Below, in pieces: positions 1 to 12,800 of a DNA stretch of 64,000 nucleotides. Each line of letters opens with the position of its first letter. Within the stretch, counting starts at the first letter, position 1. Where the stretch lies: positions 9,678,174 through 9,742,173 of the forward strand of contig RSEF01000017.1 in the NCBI GenBank assembly GCA_003993805.1. Reading direction: 5' to 3'. The translations under genes and the position numbers were made by a program. The stretch comes from Himantopus leucocephalus (lineage: Eukaryota > Chordata > Aves > Charadriiformes > Recurvirostridae). Below the pieces are notes generated by a model. The model was given only the letters and a program-made list of their open reading frames with translations, made no database searches and had not been told where the DNA came from.

Positions 1-50
1 CCCCCCCCCCCCCCCCCCCCCCCGCTGGCACCCCCCGGTACGCCCCGAAC

Positions 51-3000
51 CTGTCGTCGCTTTGGAAGGACTGGTCCCCCAGCAGCAGATCGCGGAAGCG
101 GTACCGGGGCGGCAGGGGCAGCACCTCGGACTCCAGCTCCGTCATCTTCAGGGCGGCGATGTCCAGAATGACCCCGCTCTTGCGGCTCCCGCCACCGTCC
201 CCGCCGCCGCAGCCGCCGGGCGACGACAGCCTGCGGGAGAAAAGGGGGGCAGAGGCAATGGGGGGGGGGGGGGGGGNGGGGGGGGGGGGGGGGGGGGGGG
301 GCGTCCTGCTCTGCCCTGCCCGCCCCCGCCGCCCGCCCCCGCCCCGGCACCTCCTCCGGGGCCGGCCCCGCGCAACCCGCACCCCGGCACGCACCGCCCG
401 GCGCTGCCCCGAACCGCCGCCCCCCCCGCCCCGGGAGAGGCTGGCAGCCCGCCGGCCGCTATTACATTGCGGGGCAGGCGGCGGTGCCCCCCCTGCAGAG
501 GGCTCCCCCCGGGGGCATGGGTGGCGAGGGGCTCTGCCGGCCTCAGGCGAGGGGCCGGCGGGGTGGGCAGGGTGCGGAGCGCGGTCCCCCGGAGCGCCCC
601 GCAGCCCGCTGCGCAGGGCAGCGCTGTGCACAGGACATTTGCTCCTCAGCAGGCAAACAACAGAGAGCAAGAGGAGCCAATGGAAAAGCTCAATCGCCAG
701 GAGGAAATAAAACCGCTCGCAAGATAGATCTACCGCTGNCCCCCAACGCAAAGAAAAGTATGGATGGGAGGCAGACAAGGCGATGGCTCCACAACCGTGC
801 TGGCAGCAGAAGCACAACCTCCTCTCTGGACTGCTGGCACTTAAATCATCTGAACAGCCCCAGTATTAAATGAGAAACCGCGAACACTGATGAGTCAGTC
901 ATCTGTCCAGCTGCCAAGTGTCGTGGCCAGGAGGATATATCACCCATCCCTTGGTGTGCTGATGTCTCTGATCAAGGGTGGGGGGGGATCGCAAAGCCTG
1001 GGAGAGACCCAAGGTGATTGCTCAAGACAAAGAGCTGCCTATGGCCAGCTACATGCAGTCTGCCCTGCCACACAGAAAAGAGACGAAACTCAACCAGCTC
1101 TCAAACTACCATTTCAGAGGGTTAAGAGCTTCTCTTTGGTCTCCTTTTTCAAACCACATTTACCAACCAGAACATGGGTATGACACTGCTCTCCATGTCA
1201 GCTAGAGCTACGAATTAGAGATCAGGGTTAAGCTGAAACTTCCCTTCACAAGGCAACAAAGCCATTCAATGCTGTAAAGCCAGCGTACAGACACACAAGG
1301 CAAGATCACAGGTCCTAATCCTTTGGGTTCTGGCTTCATCAGTGAAATTTATCTGTGCCATGACAGGAACTCCAATTTCATATAGACCCTTTGTGGAAAG
1401 GGGGAAGGACAGAGACAGCTTGGAAGAGGAGACTTGGTGCTTCTGCAGTGAGCTGATTCTTTGTCCCTCATATGTTTAACTTCGGAGTGTGAGGCAAGCA
1501 AACAGTTGAAAAGCTCCAACTCCTGTCAGACGTACTTCCAAGGGTCTCACCCAAAGCCTCTCCAACCCACCCTCACCACCTTCCCACAGCTTTGCCTCCA
1601 GTACATACTGCATAAGCTATATACAGGCAAAAGATCTTCAAACAGCTGAACACTAAATTGGCAATAAGCAGACATCTAGGGTTTTTGCTGCTGGCTGCAG
1701 AGATGTGATCTGAGGCTCCTCAGACTGTCTTCTACCTTTAACAACTCAAACCTGTGTAAATAAGTTCCCTGGTGACCAGGTTCCAAAGTCCTGATCAGCT
1801 GTTGTTCCCGAGTTTCTGGAAGAGCAACCAGCGTACGAAATTTCTGCTGAACACAGCCCCAGAAGACAATGCAGTTCACTCTCAGCACTTTGGATGATTT
1901 TCACTGATGTTATTTGCCACTTAATTCTATACCCCCAGAGCTTTTCAATTCCTTTTAGCTGCCATATGCACAGTGCAGCCGGGGCTCTGCGTTGAGTAAC
2001 GCATCTGTGCAGGGGTTTGGGCATCAGGGAGGTTATTCTATGATATACATTGATCCAAAACTTGGTCTTTAAGAGAAATCAAGCCAAACTCCTGTCAACT
2101 CAAGGACTCCCTGTGGATCGACTGATATAAGCACAGAAGTTAGCTGACCATCTCTAGCTAACATTGCAAAGGAGAATCCAACATTAATCTAATCACGAAA
2201 AAAGCCACAATTAAGTTTTTCCTCTTAGAGCTTAACTATGATAAATTATGCCAAAAGCACACTCTCTCCAGGCCACCTTCAGCAAAGTTCTAGCCCAGTT
2301 GAGATTTCGTATTGCTGTGAGGCCACGACAGCATCCTAAGACTGGACTTTCAGGGAGAGAAAAAATAAATTTTAAAAATCATGCACTCTCTTATTATAAT
2401 GTCTACTTTAAAGTGGGGACCCAGGTGCCTAACTCCAAATGTGGGCAATTATAATTGCATTTGAAGGAGACTGTCACACACAGTAATCTCCATTGGTTAT
2501 TAAGCGCCTGTTTAAAGGAGCACGTTGTTTCCTTTCCTGGAGGAAAGGCCAAGTGCTACGGCTGCACAACCACGGACACACTGACTGCCATGTGGAAAGG
2601 GCACTTTTACTCAGAGCTACTGCTCTGTCTTACACTCCCCGCAGCTCCCACTGCCCAAGGTCCGGGCAGGCAGGTCCACCGTTACCCTGCACCCACTGAA
2701 AGCCAAGGACGCACATATCTGTACACAACCATCCTTGGCAAATGTCAAATGCTTGTTTTCTGGGGTTTGGGTGCTGGGTTGGTTTTTTTCTAAACTCCAC
2801 ATGATTCTTTTAAAACCCAGCTAATCCGTCTTTCTTAGCCTCAAATCATGTGTCAGATTCATAAAACAAAGCAAATATTTACCCCTGTCTTTTATTAGTG
2901 TTAAGGAATTGTAGTAAAATCCAATTATATCAGTATCTCTGGAAACACAATCTCTATGTATTTGCATCTGAGTTTCTTCTCTCCTCCGCAGTAGCAGCTA

Positions 3001-6000
3001 CATTTTTAATATATTCTCTCTTATTCTCGCATATGAAATCATTCAGAATTTTAAAAAATTGGCACATTTGTTTATTCTGGATGAAGGTTCAGTAAAACAA
3101 ATATTGCATGCACCTATTTGATAAAGATGTCTTTATCAATTACACAGTGACTTTAAGATATGTTGCACATCAGTGTCTTAGACAAAAGTGCTCCTGCACT
3201 GCACACAGATCTCCTGACATCGGCACAGAGAATTTGCAACCCTCCTCTCCGCCCAAACATAAGGATTCTGAGCTATAGAAAAGCCACAGCAACCCGGCTA
3301 CTTCTTCAAAGCACTAGTGGTATAAAATAAAAAATTCATGAACAAGCTTGTTTATTGCATAGTCTTCAAATACTACTGAAAAAAAAAATAAAAATTCCCA
3401 AAGTGGTTTATAGCTAAATACAGGACTGCGGCTTTATTTTTATCTTCCCTTTCCTTCCTTCCTCCAGAACCATGTACCACTAAAAATGCACGCTGTAATC
3501 AGCATATGGAAACCTCAACACTATTCCACTTTCTTGTTAAGACACCGTCTCTCCCCCAGCTTGGCCAGCTCCCCGGCAGCGATCGGCACGCCGGGAGGGG
3601 GACACCTTACTGCTCAGCTTCTTGGGAACACGGGAGCCGGGATCAAGCCGAGTGTGATCCAAACCAGATCTCCCCGTTGATCTCTCCTACCGTTAAGTTG
3701 CAGCTAGACACACTCACCCCCCCAGTGTAGCAAACACAGCTGCCCCTTGGAGCATGCTCCAGCAGGAGCCTCAGAGCTGCACCAACCTTGGGTTTCTTCA
3801 ATAAGCTTTCTCACGCGTGGGCTGGTCGCAATCCCCTTCTTCCCTTGCTGTATTTCCACCCGGGGCACACAGGAAAGCTGCGCTGCTGCCAGCGCCATCC
3901 CCTGAGACTGGAAACGCAGGAGGAAGACCAGTGACAGCCCACACATCTGCCTGTGCCGGCGGGGGCTGCGCCTGGCCATGGGGGCTCTGCAACGCGCGTG
4001 CCCTGCAGAGCTTGTCAGGGGCTGCTCAGGTCCCCAGCACCCAAGAGAATGCTCTGCCTCAGAGGAAACTCCAGGGGCTGGGAGCTTGTTGCAATACATT
4101 TTAGGATTTTTATTATTTTTTTGACTATATATGTCAAAGAAGGGGAAGGACACAACCCAAGTTCCTCTTCTGCTTCCTTGCTTGCTGCACACCAGAGAAA
4201 CCACAGAGCATCCTCCTGCTTCCCACCACAAACCAACCCCAGACCGCCTGGGGTCATTAACAGATCCCATAATCCTATGTCCTAGTACCTGCATGACGTA
4301 ACTGCCCGGACCTGCCAGGCACCGTTAGGAGCTCCAAAACTCCCAGTGACACCCCCTGCTCTGTTGGCACCAAAAATAATTGAAGACCCTCCCAGAATGC
4401 TCTTCCGCTCCTCCTTCTAGGGGCTGGGGTGCGCAAACAGATGAAATAGCTGACCCTACATTTGGGGCAAAGTCTTGCATAACCTACAGTCTAAATCCCT
4501 TCTCTCCCACTACTCCATGTTGTAAAAGGAGACAGAGGGACAAGGTCCCACCAGCAGCTGTCTGTCCCAACTCCACCCTTTCCCCAGGAGGGAGTCTGGA
4601 TCTGTAGCCAGGAAAGCAAGTACCTCATGTCCCATCTCAATATCCCCTCCCCAGGCAAAGCCACCTTTCCTCAAGCATCGGTACCCAGGGCATACTGCGA
4701 CACCGCAGCCAGCTGCTGCTGTGCCTCCTGTCACCTCTACCGGGACGGGAAGGCCAACCCCTGGCTGAGAGCGATGGTGGAGCAAGACGCAAGACACAGG
4801 GTCTGACCTTTCTCTTGCTGTTGGCAGAGAGGTGGGGCTGCAGCACAACCTGTCGCTAGAGAGGCAAAGCCAGCCTGGCCGCCACCATGGCTCGGCTAAA
4901 CCCAGCCCTGTGGGCAGCAAACGGGCACTGGTGGGGCAGGAGCCTCCAGCTGCTCTTTGCTGGCCCAGACTCACCGTAGGGCAACGGTGACTAGATTGCA
5001 TCCATGGGATGGGACACTTCTCACGAGGGCTCTTGGAGCGCGGCTGCCCCGGGACTGCAAGGACCCTGCCATGTCCTCTCCTCCCTGCCACAGCGTCTCA
5101 CCAGCCGTGGCTGCAGAGTCTGGCCCTGCATCCCTGGTCCACCCGCGAAGGCGAGCTCAGCCGCTGCCAGGCTCTCAGAGCCTCTCCAACGAACAAAGCC
5201 ATACAGGAAATTCTGCCCTTTCTTTTTCTATATTTATTAAAATATATACAATCATCTTCTATTTGCTTCTCCTCCCACAGCTCTTATGGTTACCGGGTTA
5301 CAGTTGTTCCCCCCCTCTCTTTTTGTTTTTTTGCTTCTGAGTGACATCCCTGTGGGGTCTCCTAATGGCCCGAGGGCGTGGGGAGACGCATGCTCGGTCT
5401 CCAGAGCCGGGCGGGAAGGCAGCAAGCAGCCCCCTCCCGCACCGGTGACACGCCACTGCTGCAGGCGTTGGCACCGCTCTCCCGGCAAGGAGGGGCAGCG
5501 AGCCGGCACAGCAGCACAACACAGCCCAGCCGGAGAGGGCAAAGACTGGGCAGGGAAGGAAAGCAGCGGACCTGCACAGGCGTGGGCAGCCACGCGTGTA
5601 GGCTAGGTCCCACAACAGGCGAGCCTTGCGCCCCGGCTCAGCGTCGCCTTTCCCCGGACACCAACCTCAGCAGCTTTCAGGGCAGGATTTCTCTGCAGGG
5701 ACATCCCCGTGGAGGAGTTGGGGGGGCTCATTTCAGGCACAGAGCTGCTTTCTCTGCCACCCCTCAGCAGCACATGTTCCTTATCTCCCTGTGAGCACCA
5801 GCTAACATCACTGCCAGTTACGCCTCAGTTTGTCGGAGGCAGAGCCCCAGATTGTTATCCAGCCGTCCCCTCTCTCCCCCCAGAGGTCATACGGTGACTC
5901 ACTGATGCCATCCATAGAGATCAGCAGTTCTGGAACTCAGACAATGTGTGCAGAGCCACGGGAGGAACTTCTACACCGTGGTGTGGCCTGAACGGCCTTC

Positions 6001-9000
6001 TGAGAGGCGCCGTGGTGGGGAGGAGCACGCACACAGGCCAACTGGCAGGGTTCTTTCCTCCAAAAATACAACATTAAAAACATCCCTTCCATTTTCTAAG
6101 CACAAGTCCCACAACCAAGTGGTAAATCATTGCAATCAGAATGACTCCCAACCTTCAGGATAATCAACAAGAAGCACAAAAGCCGGCAGCTGCCTGGGCA
6201 GAGCCTGCCCCTGCCACTCCTGCGTGGAACAACCACGTGAAAGGAGTATTTATTGTGGGCAACCCCACAGATCAAACCAAGGGGACAGGAATGATGAACT
6301 AACGGACCTGCAAAGTTACTCGCTGATAACGTATGAACAAGAGCTAGAAAAACCATCACTGAAGCCCCAGGGACTAATGCCCTGAGCTTGGTGCGGAAAA
6401 GGGGAATCAGGGAAAGATGGGGGGTCTCTTTCCTTTAATGAGATCGTTTTCTCTACTTCACAAACACTTCTGTGTCCACAAGCAACTGCCTTCCATTTCA
6501 TTTAATTGTTTTGTCAGCTTCTTGTTACTTGTACGATGCTCATGGACTTTATACTTTTTGACTCAAAGAGTTCAAAGTGCTCCAAGGGATGTGAACAGGC
6601 CCATAATAACGGCCAAGTCATGATTTCCAGATACTCGGAGGAGCTTTGGCCCAAGTCATGCTTTGCGGCTACAACAGCTGCAGAACACACATACACATAT
6701 ATACACGCAATATATGAAGCGCTCAGTCTCCCAGATTAAACTCCTGCATCTGAATTTGCATCTCCGTGGAGAGTTGGGCTGTCCACGTCAGGGGCTGCTG
6801 TTGCTCAAAACTTCCACAGGACTGCCGAGCCCTGTGACAAATCCATCCATCGCTTCGCTTTCAACGTGCGGAGGCAATTTAGCACCACAGGCCTCATGGA
6901 AAAATTAGCATTTTGTGTATTTCACGTTGAAAATGAACAGGAAGCATGAGTCAGTGCAAAGCTCCACAAGCCTTTCCCCCGCTGGCAATGCTATTTTCTA
7001 GAAGATAAAAGTAGAAATTGTGCCTTCCAGGTCCAGAGCCGTTTTTCTTATCAGACAACCCCATATCAGTAATTCAGCCCCACATCTCCCCGTTCCCTTC
7101 TGGCCTGATGCACGCGTAAACTCTGTACAACAGGGTAAAACTCAGGGCAGCAAAGCCCCGCTCAGAAGTCTTTTCGCTCTTCTTTGAGCACACGAGTGGC
7201 ACAGGCGGCAGCTCAGCTCCTCCACCCCGCCGGCCGGCAGGCCGGTGAAGCCATCCCTCGGTGGCCCTGCCGAGGGCGAGGGAGCCGGGAGGAGCGAGCC
7301 ACAGCCAGCCCCTTCCTCAAGAGCATCCCGCAGGGAGGGCCCGGGCAGCGCTGGGGGTGTTCCCAGCAGAAGCAAAGGTGAACAAGTCATGCTGATGTCC
7401 CCGGTGACTGCAAAGCCTAAATAACACTGGCAGAAAGGAGGGAGGGGAAGAACATCCTACACACCCTTGACACGGGTTCTGGCAGGTGAGGGGACCGGCT
7501 CCCTCTCCCCAAGCCTGGGCTGGGGCCGTCACGCCGGTGAAGCGAGACGGCGGCACACAGATTCATCTCTTGACGTGCACCTCGTTCTGCAGCGCTCTGA
7601 CTCGATCCCAGTGCCTTCCTGACCACCCGCCCCCAGCGCTCCCGCTCCCTGTTCCTCTGCCAGAGGCACAGGTACGTGCCATGGTGGGGAGGTGACAGAA
7701 GGGACACCGGCAGCCTTGGGAGCCCTTTCCACAAATGCACCAAGTTTCCAGTTTAAACTCGCTATTTTACTTTTGGCATTGCAGGTCCCATCCTTCCCTT
7801 TTGCAGAGGTTTGTGAGAGAGCTGCAGCTGTGTGGGACAAAGAAGAGGCTGGAGATGGCAGGGAAGGGTTGACGGGGAGGATGAGGAGCACAGGAGAAGG
7901 CATGCACCAGGGGCCACCCAGAGCAACCCCAAACCCCCGTGCTTTAGCGAGAGCGCATTGCAGACATGCTGCAATTCAAAAAACATCCCCCAACTTCTGG
8001 CAGCAAACACGCTTCAGCCTCTCTCAAAGAGCCTCCCGGAAGGAAAAGGCACTTCTCTCCTCTTCTTTGCTTGGCAATATTAAGTAGTACCAAAAGAAAA
8101 AGCTGAAGACAGCGTTTGCAGCAGCTAGTGCAGGGAGCCAGCCTGCGCTTTCCTAAGGCCACAGCCCTGCTCCCCATCCCGACGCCCGTGGGCAGAGGTC
8201 TCCAAGGGTCTTGCTCCCGCCGCAGGAGGACTCATAGGACCTCACTCACTCGTCTTCCTCCAGAGGTGAAGATTCAATTCCCCACTGGAAGCAAACCACT
8301 TACACCAGCGATCTGCACCCAAGGACAGGACGGGCACGACAGCCCAGCCAGCTGCCTGCAGCCACCGCCCAGCCCAACCCTGCCCACCAGGGACGGGCTC
8401 AGGAGCACCCACACGCTCTTACCAGCACCTCAGCCGTGAACAAGCTCAGAAGGAGGGGCAAATCCAAAACACACTCAGCCTGCTGAGCCAAGGTCACTAA
8501 CCCTGCCGGGAAATTCCTGACCCAGCGATTTCCAGGGCTATTTATGGATTACAACATTAAACTATATCTTCCTCGTAGGAGCTATATGCTGAGGAGCAGG
8601 TTTCCCAGAGCACCCGGCCCTTCCCCAGCAAGGACATGACCCTTTTTTTCCTTATCACGGTGTTGGGTTTGCAAGGCGGCCTGGAAGCACATGCGAGTTC
8701 ATTTAAAAGCAGAATCATCCCCAATGCTCAAAAAATGAAGCAAGCAGGACTCACGCTGCTGGCAGTGAGAAACGACCCCTCACTAATGGTCCTTCGCTGT
8801 GAGGCCCCACCGGTCCCGCTGGGGATTTCAGAGGCTGCGCACACCAGACTCCCCTGGGAAAACACCCGGCCTTTAATGACAGGGTGCTGTTGCACACAGG
8901 GATAACACCAGGCTCACAAATCACGTCGACCAACCGCAAAAAACCTTAAACCTAAACAGATTATTAAACTAAAAAAAAAAGAGCAATTCACTCGTCACAG

Positions 9001-9763
9001 CCTCCAGCTCTGTTCCTGGAGCCAAGAGCCAACCCCCTGCTATTACCTGCTTAATAAGGGGAATATAATTCCTACCGGCACTACAGCAAGTCTCTACACC
9101 TCAGCCACTCCTCTATTCGCAGCCATTAGGTATCGCTTATCCCAGTGCAGCTACGCTCAGACCTACCCCTCGGCTGTCCCACGGGTCCCTGCTCCAGCAG
9201 CTGGCATGGTGAGGAGGGCCAGAAAGCCAAGTCGGTCTCGGCCAGTTATAATTCTCCCGCAAGAACTCTTCTTCGTCCCCACAAATCCTAATGCTCCATC
9301 ACAGTCTCGCTCCCGCCAGTGCACCCTTCTGCGGGCAGCGGCAGCCTTCCTGCCTCCAGCCCAGGGGACAGAAAAGCTCACCTCTACGTAAAGCAAGGCT
9401 TAAAAGTCCTTTGCCCTCTTGCTGTTGCCCAATCCATTTTTTTCCTAGGGCTCCCCCTCCCACATGGAACTTACCTGGGACCAGTGTCACCCTCTCCACC
9501 TTGGGAACCCGCCAAAACCCTCATCTTGGTAGATGACGGGTTGCAAGCAGGACAATGTTATCCGTTCCCAGCTCTCATCAGGATGAGCAAGGAGATGCTC
9601 TCAAGGCAGAGCTCGTTACTCTCCAGAATCATTATTCACAGGGGTGTATCCGGTATCCCACAGCACACGATCCTGGTGGTGTTTCACTCCCCCTCACCCC
9701 AAGCTGTTATACCCTCCACCAAATTTGCCAGTGCCCCGTATTTTTCTATTTTTCAGGCTCACG

Positions 9764-9801
<38 letters not shown>

Positions 9802-12800
9802 TGCAAGATAAGATCAGGAAAGTGCTAATTCTTGCTAATGATCTGCTGGGAAAATTCTCCCTTCTGCACAGCCCCAAACTGCTATAAGCAGCTAGGGATG
9901 AAACACGGAGAAGAAACTTCTCTGCGCTCCAGACCCCTGCAGAACACTCCCTTCTATTGAAAGCAGAAAATAATAGAGAGGCGTGGGAGGAGGAAGAGTC
10001 TTTTCACACTGTTCAAGGATACAAAGACTTACAGAAATAAACCCCAAGAGGCAGGCTTGTCAGCCCACCTGCCAGACCAGGAGGCGACGGGACGAAGAGG
10101 GGGGATGTCTCCTGGATTAGAAGACAGGAGACAAAGAGAAGGGGAACACTGAAGCAAACATCTTCCGTGGGGTCCCACAAGGCTCTCTGTTATTCCATGC
10201 ATTCAGAAGTGACGGTGACGACTGCGAATTATCCAGTACGGTCAAACCTAAACCTGACTGTAAAGAGTTGCAGGCGGATCTTGCAGCACTGAGGAACCCG
10301 ATGATAAAATGCCAGACAAAAATTAGCATCAATAAATGCCAACTAATCTGAAAGGGGAGGGGGAAAAAAAAAAAATCACTTTCCTGCACAGGCATTAGAC
10401 AGTCTGCAAATTAGCACTCAGAAAAGAGCAAAAGTCACAGTAGATAATACCACAAAGCCACCAGCTGGCTGTCAGTGGTGGTCAAAACCCAGAATGGTAG
10501 GAGAAGCTGTTATACTACAGACAAACCCACTGCAGAGCCACACACACTTCTGGTTCCCCTCTTCAGAGATGATATGGCACAGAGAAGGGCAACGGAGATA
10601 ACTACGGGGTTATAAAGTGGTTTGTATGAGGAGAGACTAAATAGATCGGGAATCTTTAGCCTGGAAAGAGACATGATGAAAGGCGGGTGAAATCAGAGCG
10701 GACGACCAGGGAGCAAGCACATCACAGGAGCTGTGGGGACCCTGGGAAATCACAGGGCAGCAGGCTCAAAGGAGAAGCAGCGTGTTTTCTCACTGCATCA
10801 GAGAAATCACATCCTCTTGTGGAGGCAGAAAGTACCAATGCGTTCAAGAGGGACCAGGCAAACCCCAGGGGAGGCACCCATCCATTGTATCCGAAGCACC
10901 GCCGCTGGGTGCGACCTCCAGCTCAGGATCCCAATCCCACGGGCTGCAGCAGCACAGCCCCGGGAAGGGTTGCTCTGTACCTGCCCTCTGTCCCTGTCAC
11001 CAGCCACTGTCAAAAACCACCAGGCCAGAGGCACCTCTGCCCAGACCTAGGATGGCTCTTTGCTTGTTTTTATTCATAAGAAGGATGAATGAGATGTTCC
11101 ACACTCCAGCACAGTTTGGCAGGGATGCAAGAGAAACGCTAACAAGCTCCAAAACAAATTGCATGCAGCACTTGGGAACCAGGCGTGGAGGTCAGGAAGA
11201 GGTCGCTGATGGAGAATTGGGAGGATTCAAATAGATGCTGTAAATGTTTTTGCAGAGCAGAAAGAGCCTTGAGCACAGGCAATGACCTACTTTGCTGTTC
11301 TCCAGCAAAGGGTGACAAAGCCGTGCCAGAACCCAACGGCAGTTTCTAAGGAGGACATTCAGCATGTCAGGGGTCTTTTGTTAAACGGAATAGCGGGCGG
11401 GGGGGGTCCAAAACCTCTTCCCACCGACCCAGGTATGCTGGCGGGTGCTGTCCCACGGCAATTTTTGCAGCACAACCTGCTGACAGCCCCGTTGAGCCCT
11501 GGATTTCAGACTCCTGCCCTTTCCTAATCAGCCGAGGAAGACAGCTGATCTCTGCTACATAAACACTCTGAAAACGCAGGGTGTTGGGCCCTGTAGTTTT
11601 ATGGCTCCCTACTGCAATTTCTCCTGGAACAGTGAGGCCACAATTCCCACGGGCAGCCAGAGCAACAGTTGTTGCAATCCACAAGGCTGACTTTTTGGAA
11701 GCTGATAAATGTCTAAGCTAGTAATCTCGCCTGGAGGAACTGGTTATTAATTAGCTACAGAGCCTGGTTCAGCGCAAGCTCTGCCAAAGAAGCATCTTCC
11801 CATTCATTTCCAGAAAATGGAAAACCTAAGAGACAACAACAGGCTCTCAGCTGCAGGGACCATCCTTGTGCTAAGCCGAGACAGTCCATCTGATACATCT
11901 GAAGCGTAGCAGGAGAAGCCGTGGGAGAGTCAACCCAAGTCTGGATGGGAGCGTTCACTCTGAGCAAAAATCCAGTTTAAGCAATGCTTTTTTTCTTTTT
12001 CTTTTGCATCCACATCCTTCATGGATTCAGATCAACTTTCCCAAGCTCTCTCACAGCGACACAGCCCTGGGAACTCCCCAGTCACCTTGGGTTCAGTGAG
12101 GACAGCAGGCAAACACCCGCCTTTGCACTCAAATGGAGGCTTTGATCACAGCAGCAGAAGGTGCCTATAGGCATTTTTAACCTTGCTGCCACCGCTTCAC
12201 CTCTTGCTGTGATTTCTAGGGCCAGAAAGTACGATCTGCCCTAGCTGCCCAGTCGCGTGGCACTGAGGACAGACCCCACCACAGCACAGCCCCTGTCGAG
12301 CCAAGCCCCCTCGAGCTGGCACTCCGTCCGCAGGTCCAGGGCTGCCACGCCAGCGGTGCTCACAGGTCTCTCTGGTTGCTGCTCTCCAGCCCCCGACCGC
12401 GGCTTCTCAAGCACTTGCACTGGAGCAGCCGCTCCAGCTGGGACCCACCTTCCCTCCACGTCCCGCTCCCAAATCCATGGCAAGGTACCCGCCCCGGCCC
12501 CGCTCGGCACAGGACATCTACTGTTTACTCCGAGTATAAACAGCAGCACTGAACCTAGAGCGGTGCAGTTCTAGCAGACAGACAGATCTGTAAGAGACAT
12601 TAAAAACAGACATGAGAAAAGCCACATACGTCTAATGCAAAGACACGATCTTCCTAAACAGCTTCTCCAGGTATCATGGTGCATGCCGCCTTCTTTCACC
12701 TTTTTCTTCTTAAATAAGCCACAGCAGCGGGAGGTGGCGGATGGAGAAACCAAGTCTCCTCTTGCACGTCCCTGCCTCTCCTGCAGGCCCCCTTACTTGT

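Noticed and set aside
9767..9798. A tract as the tail of a processed pseudogene
   Set aside because: No coding remnant or target-site duplication is visible next to it.
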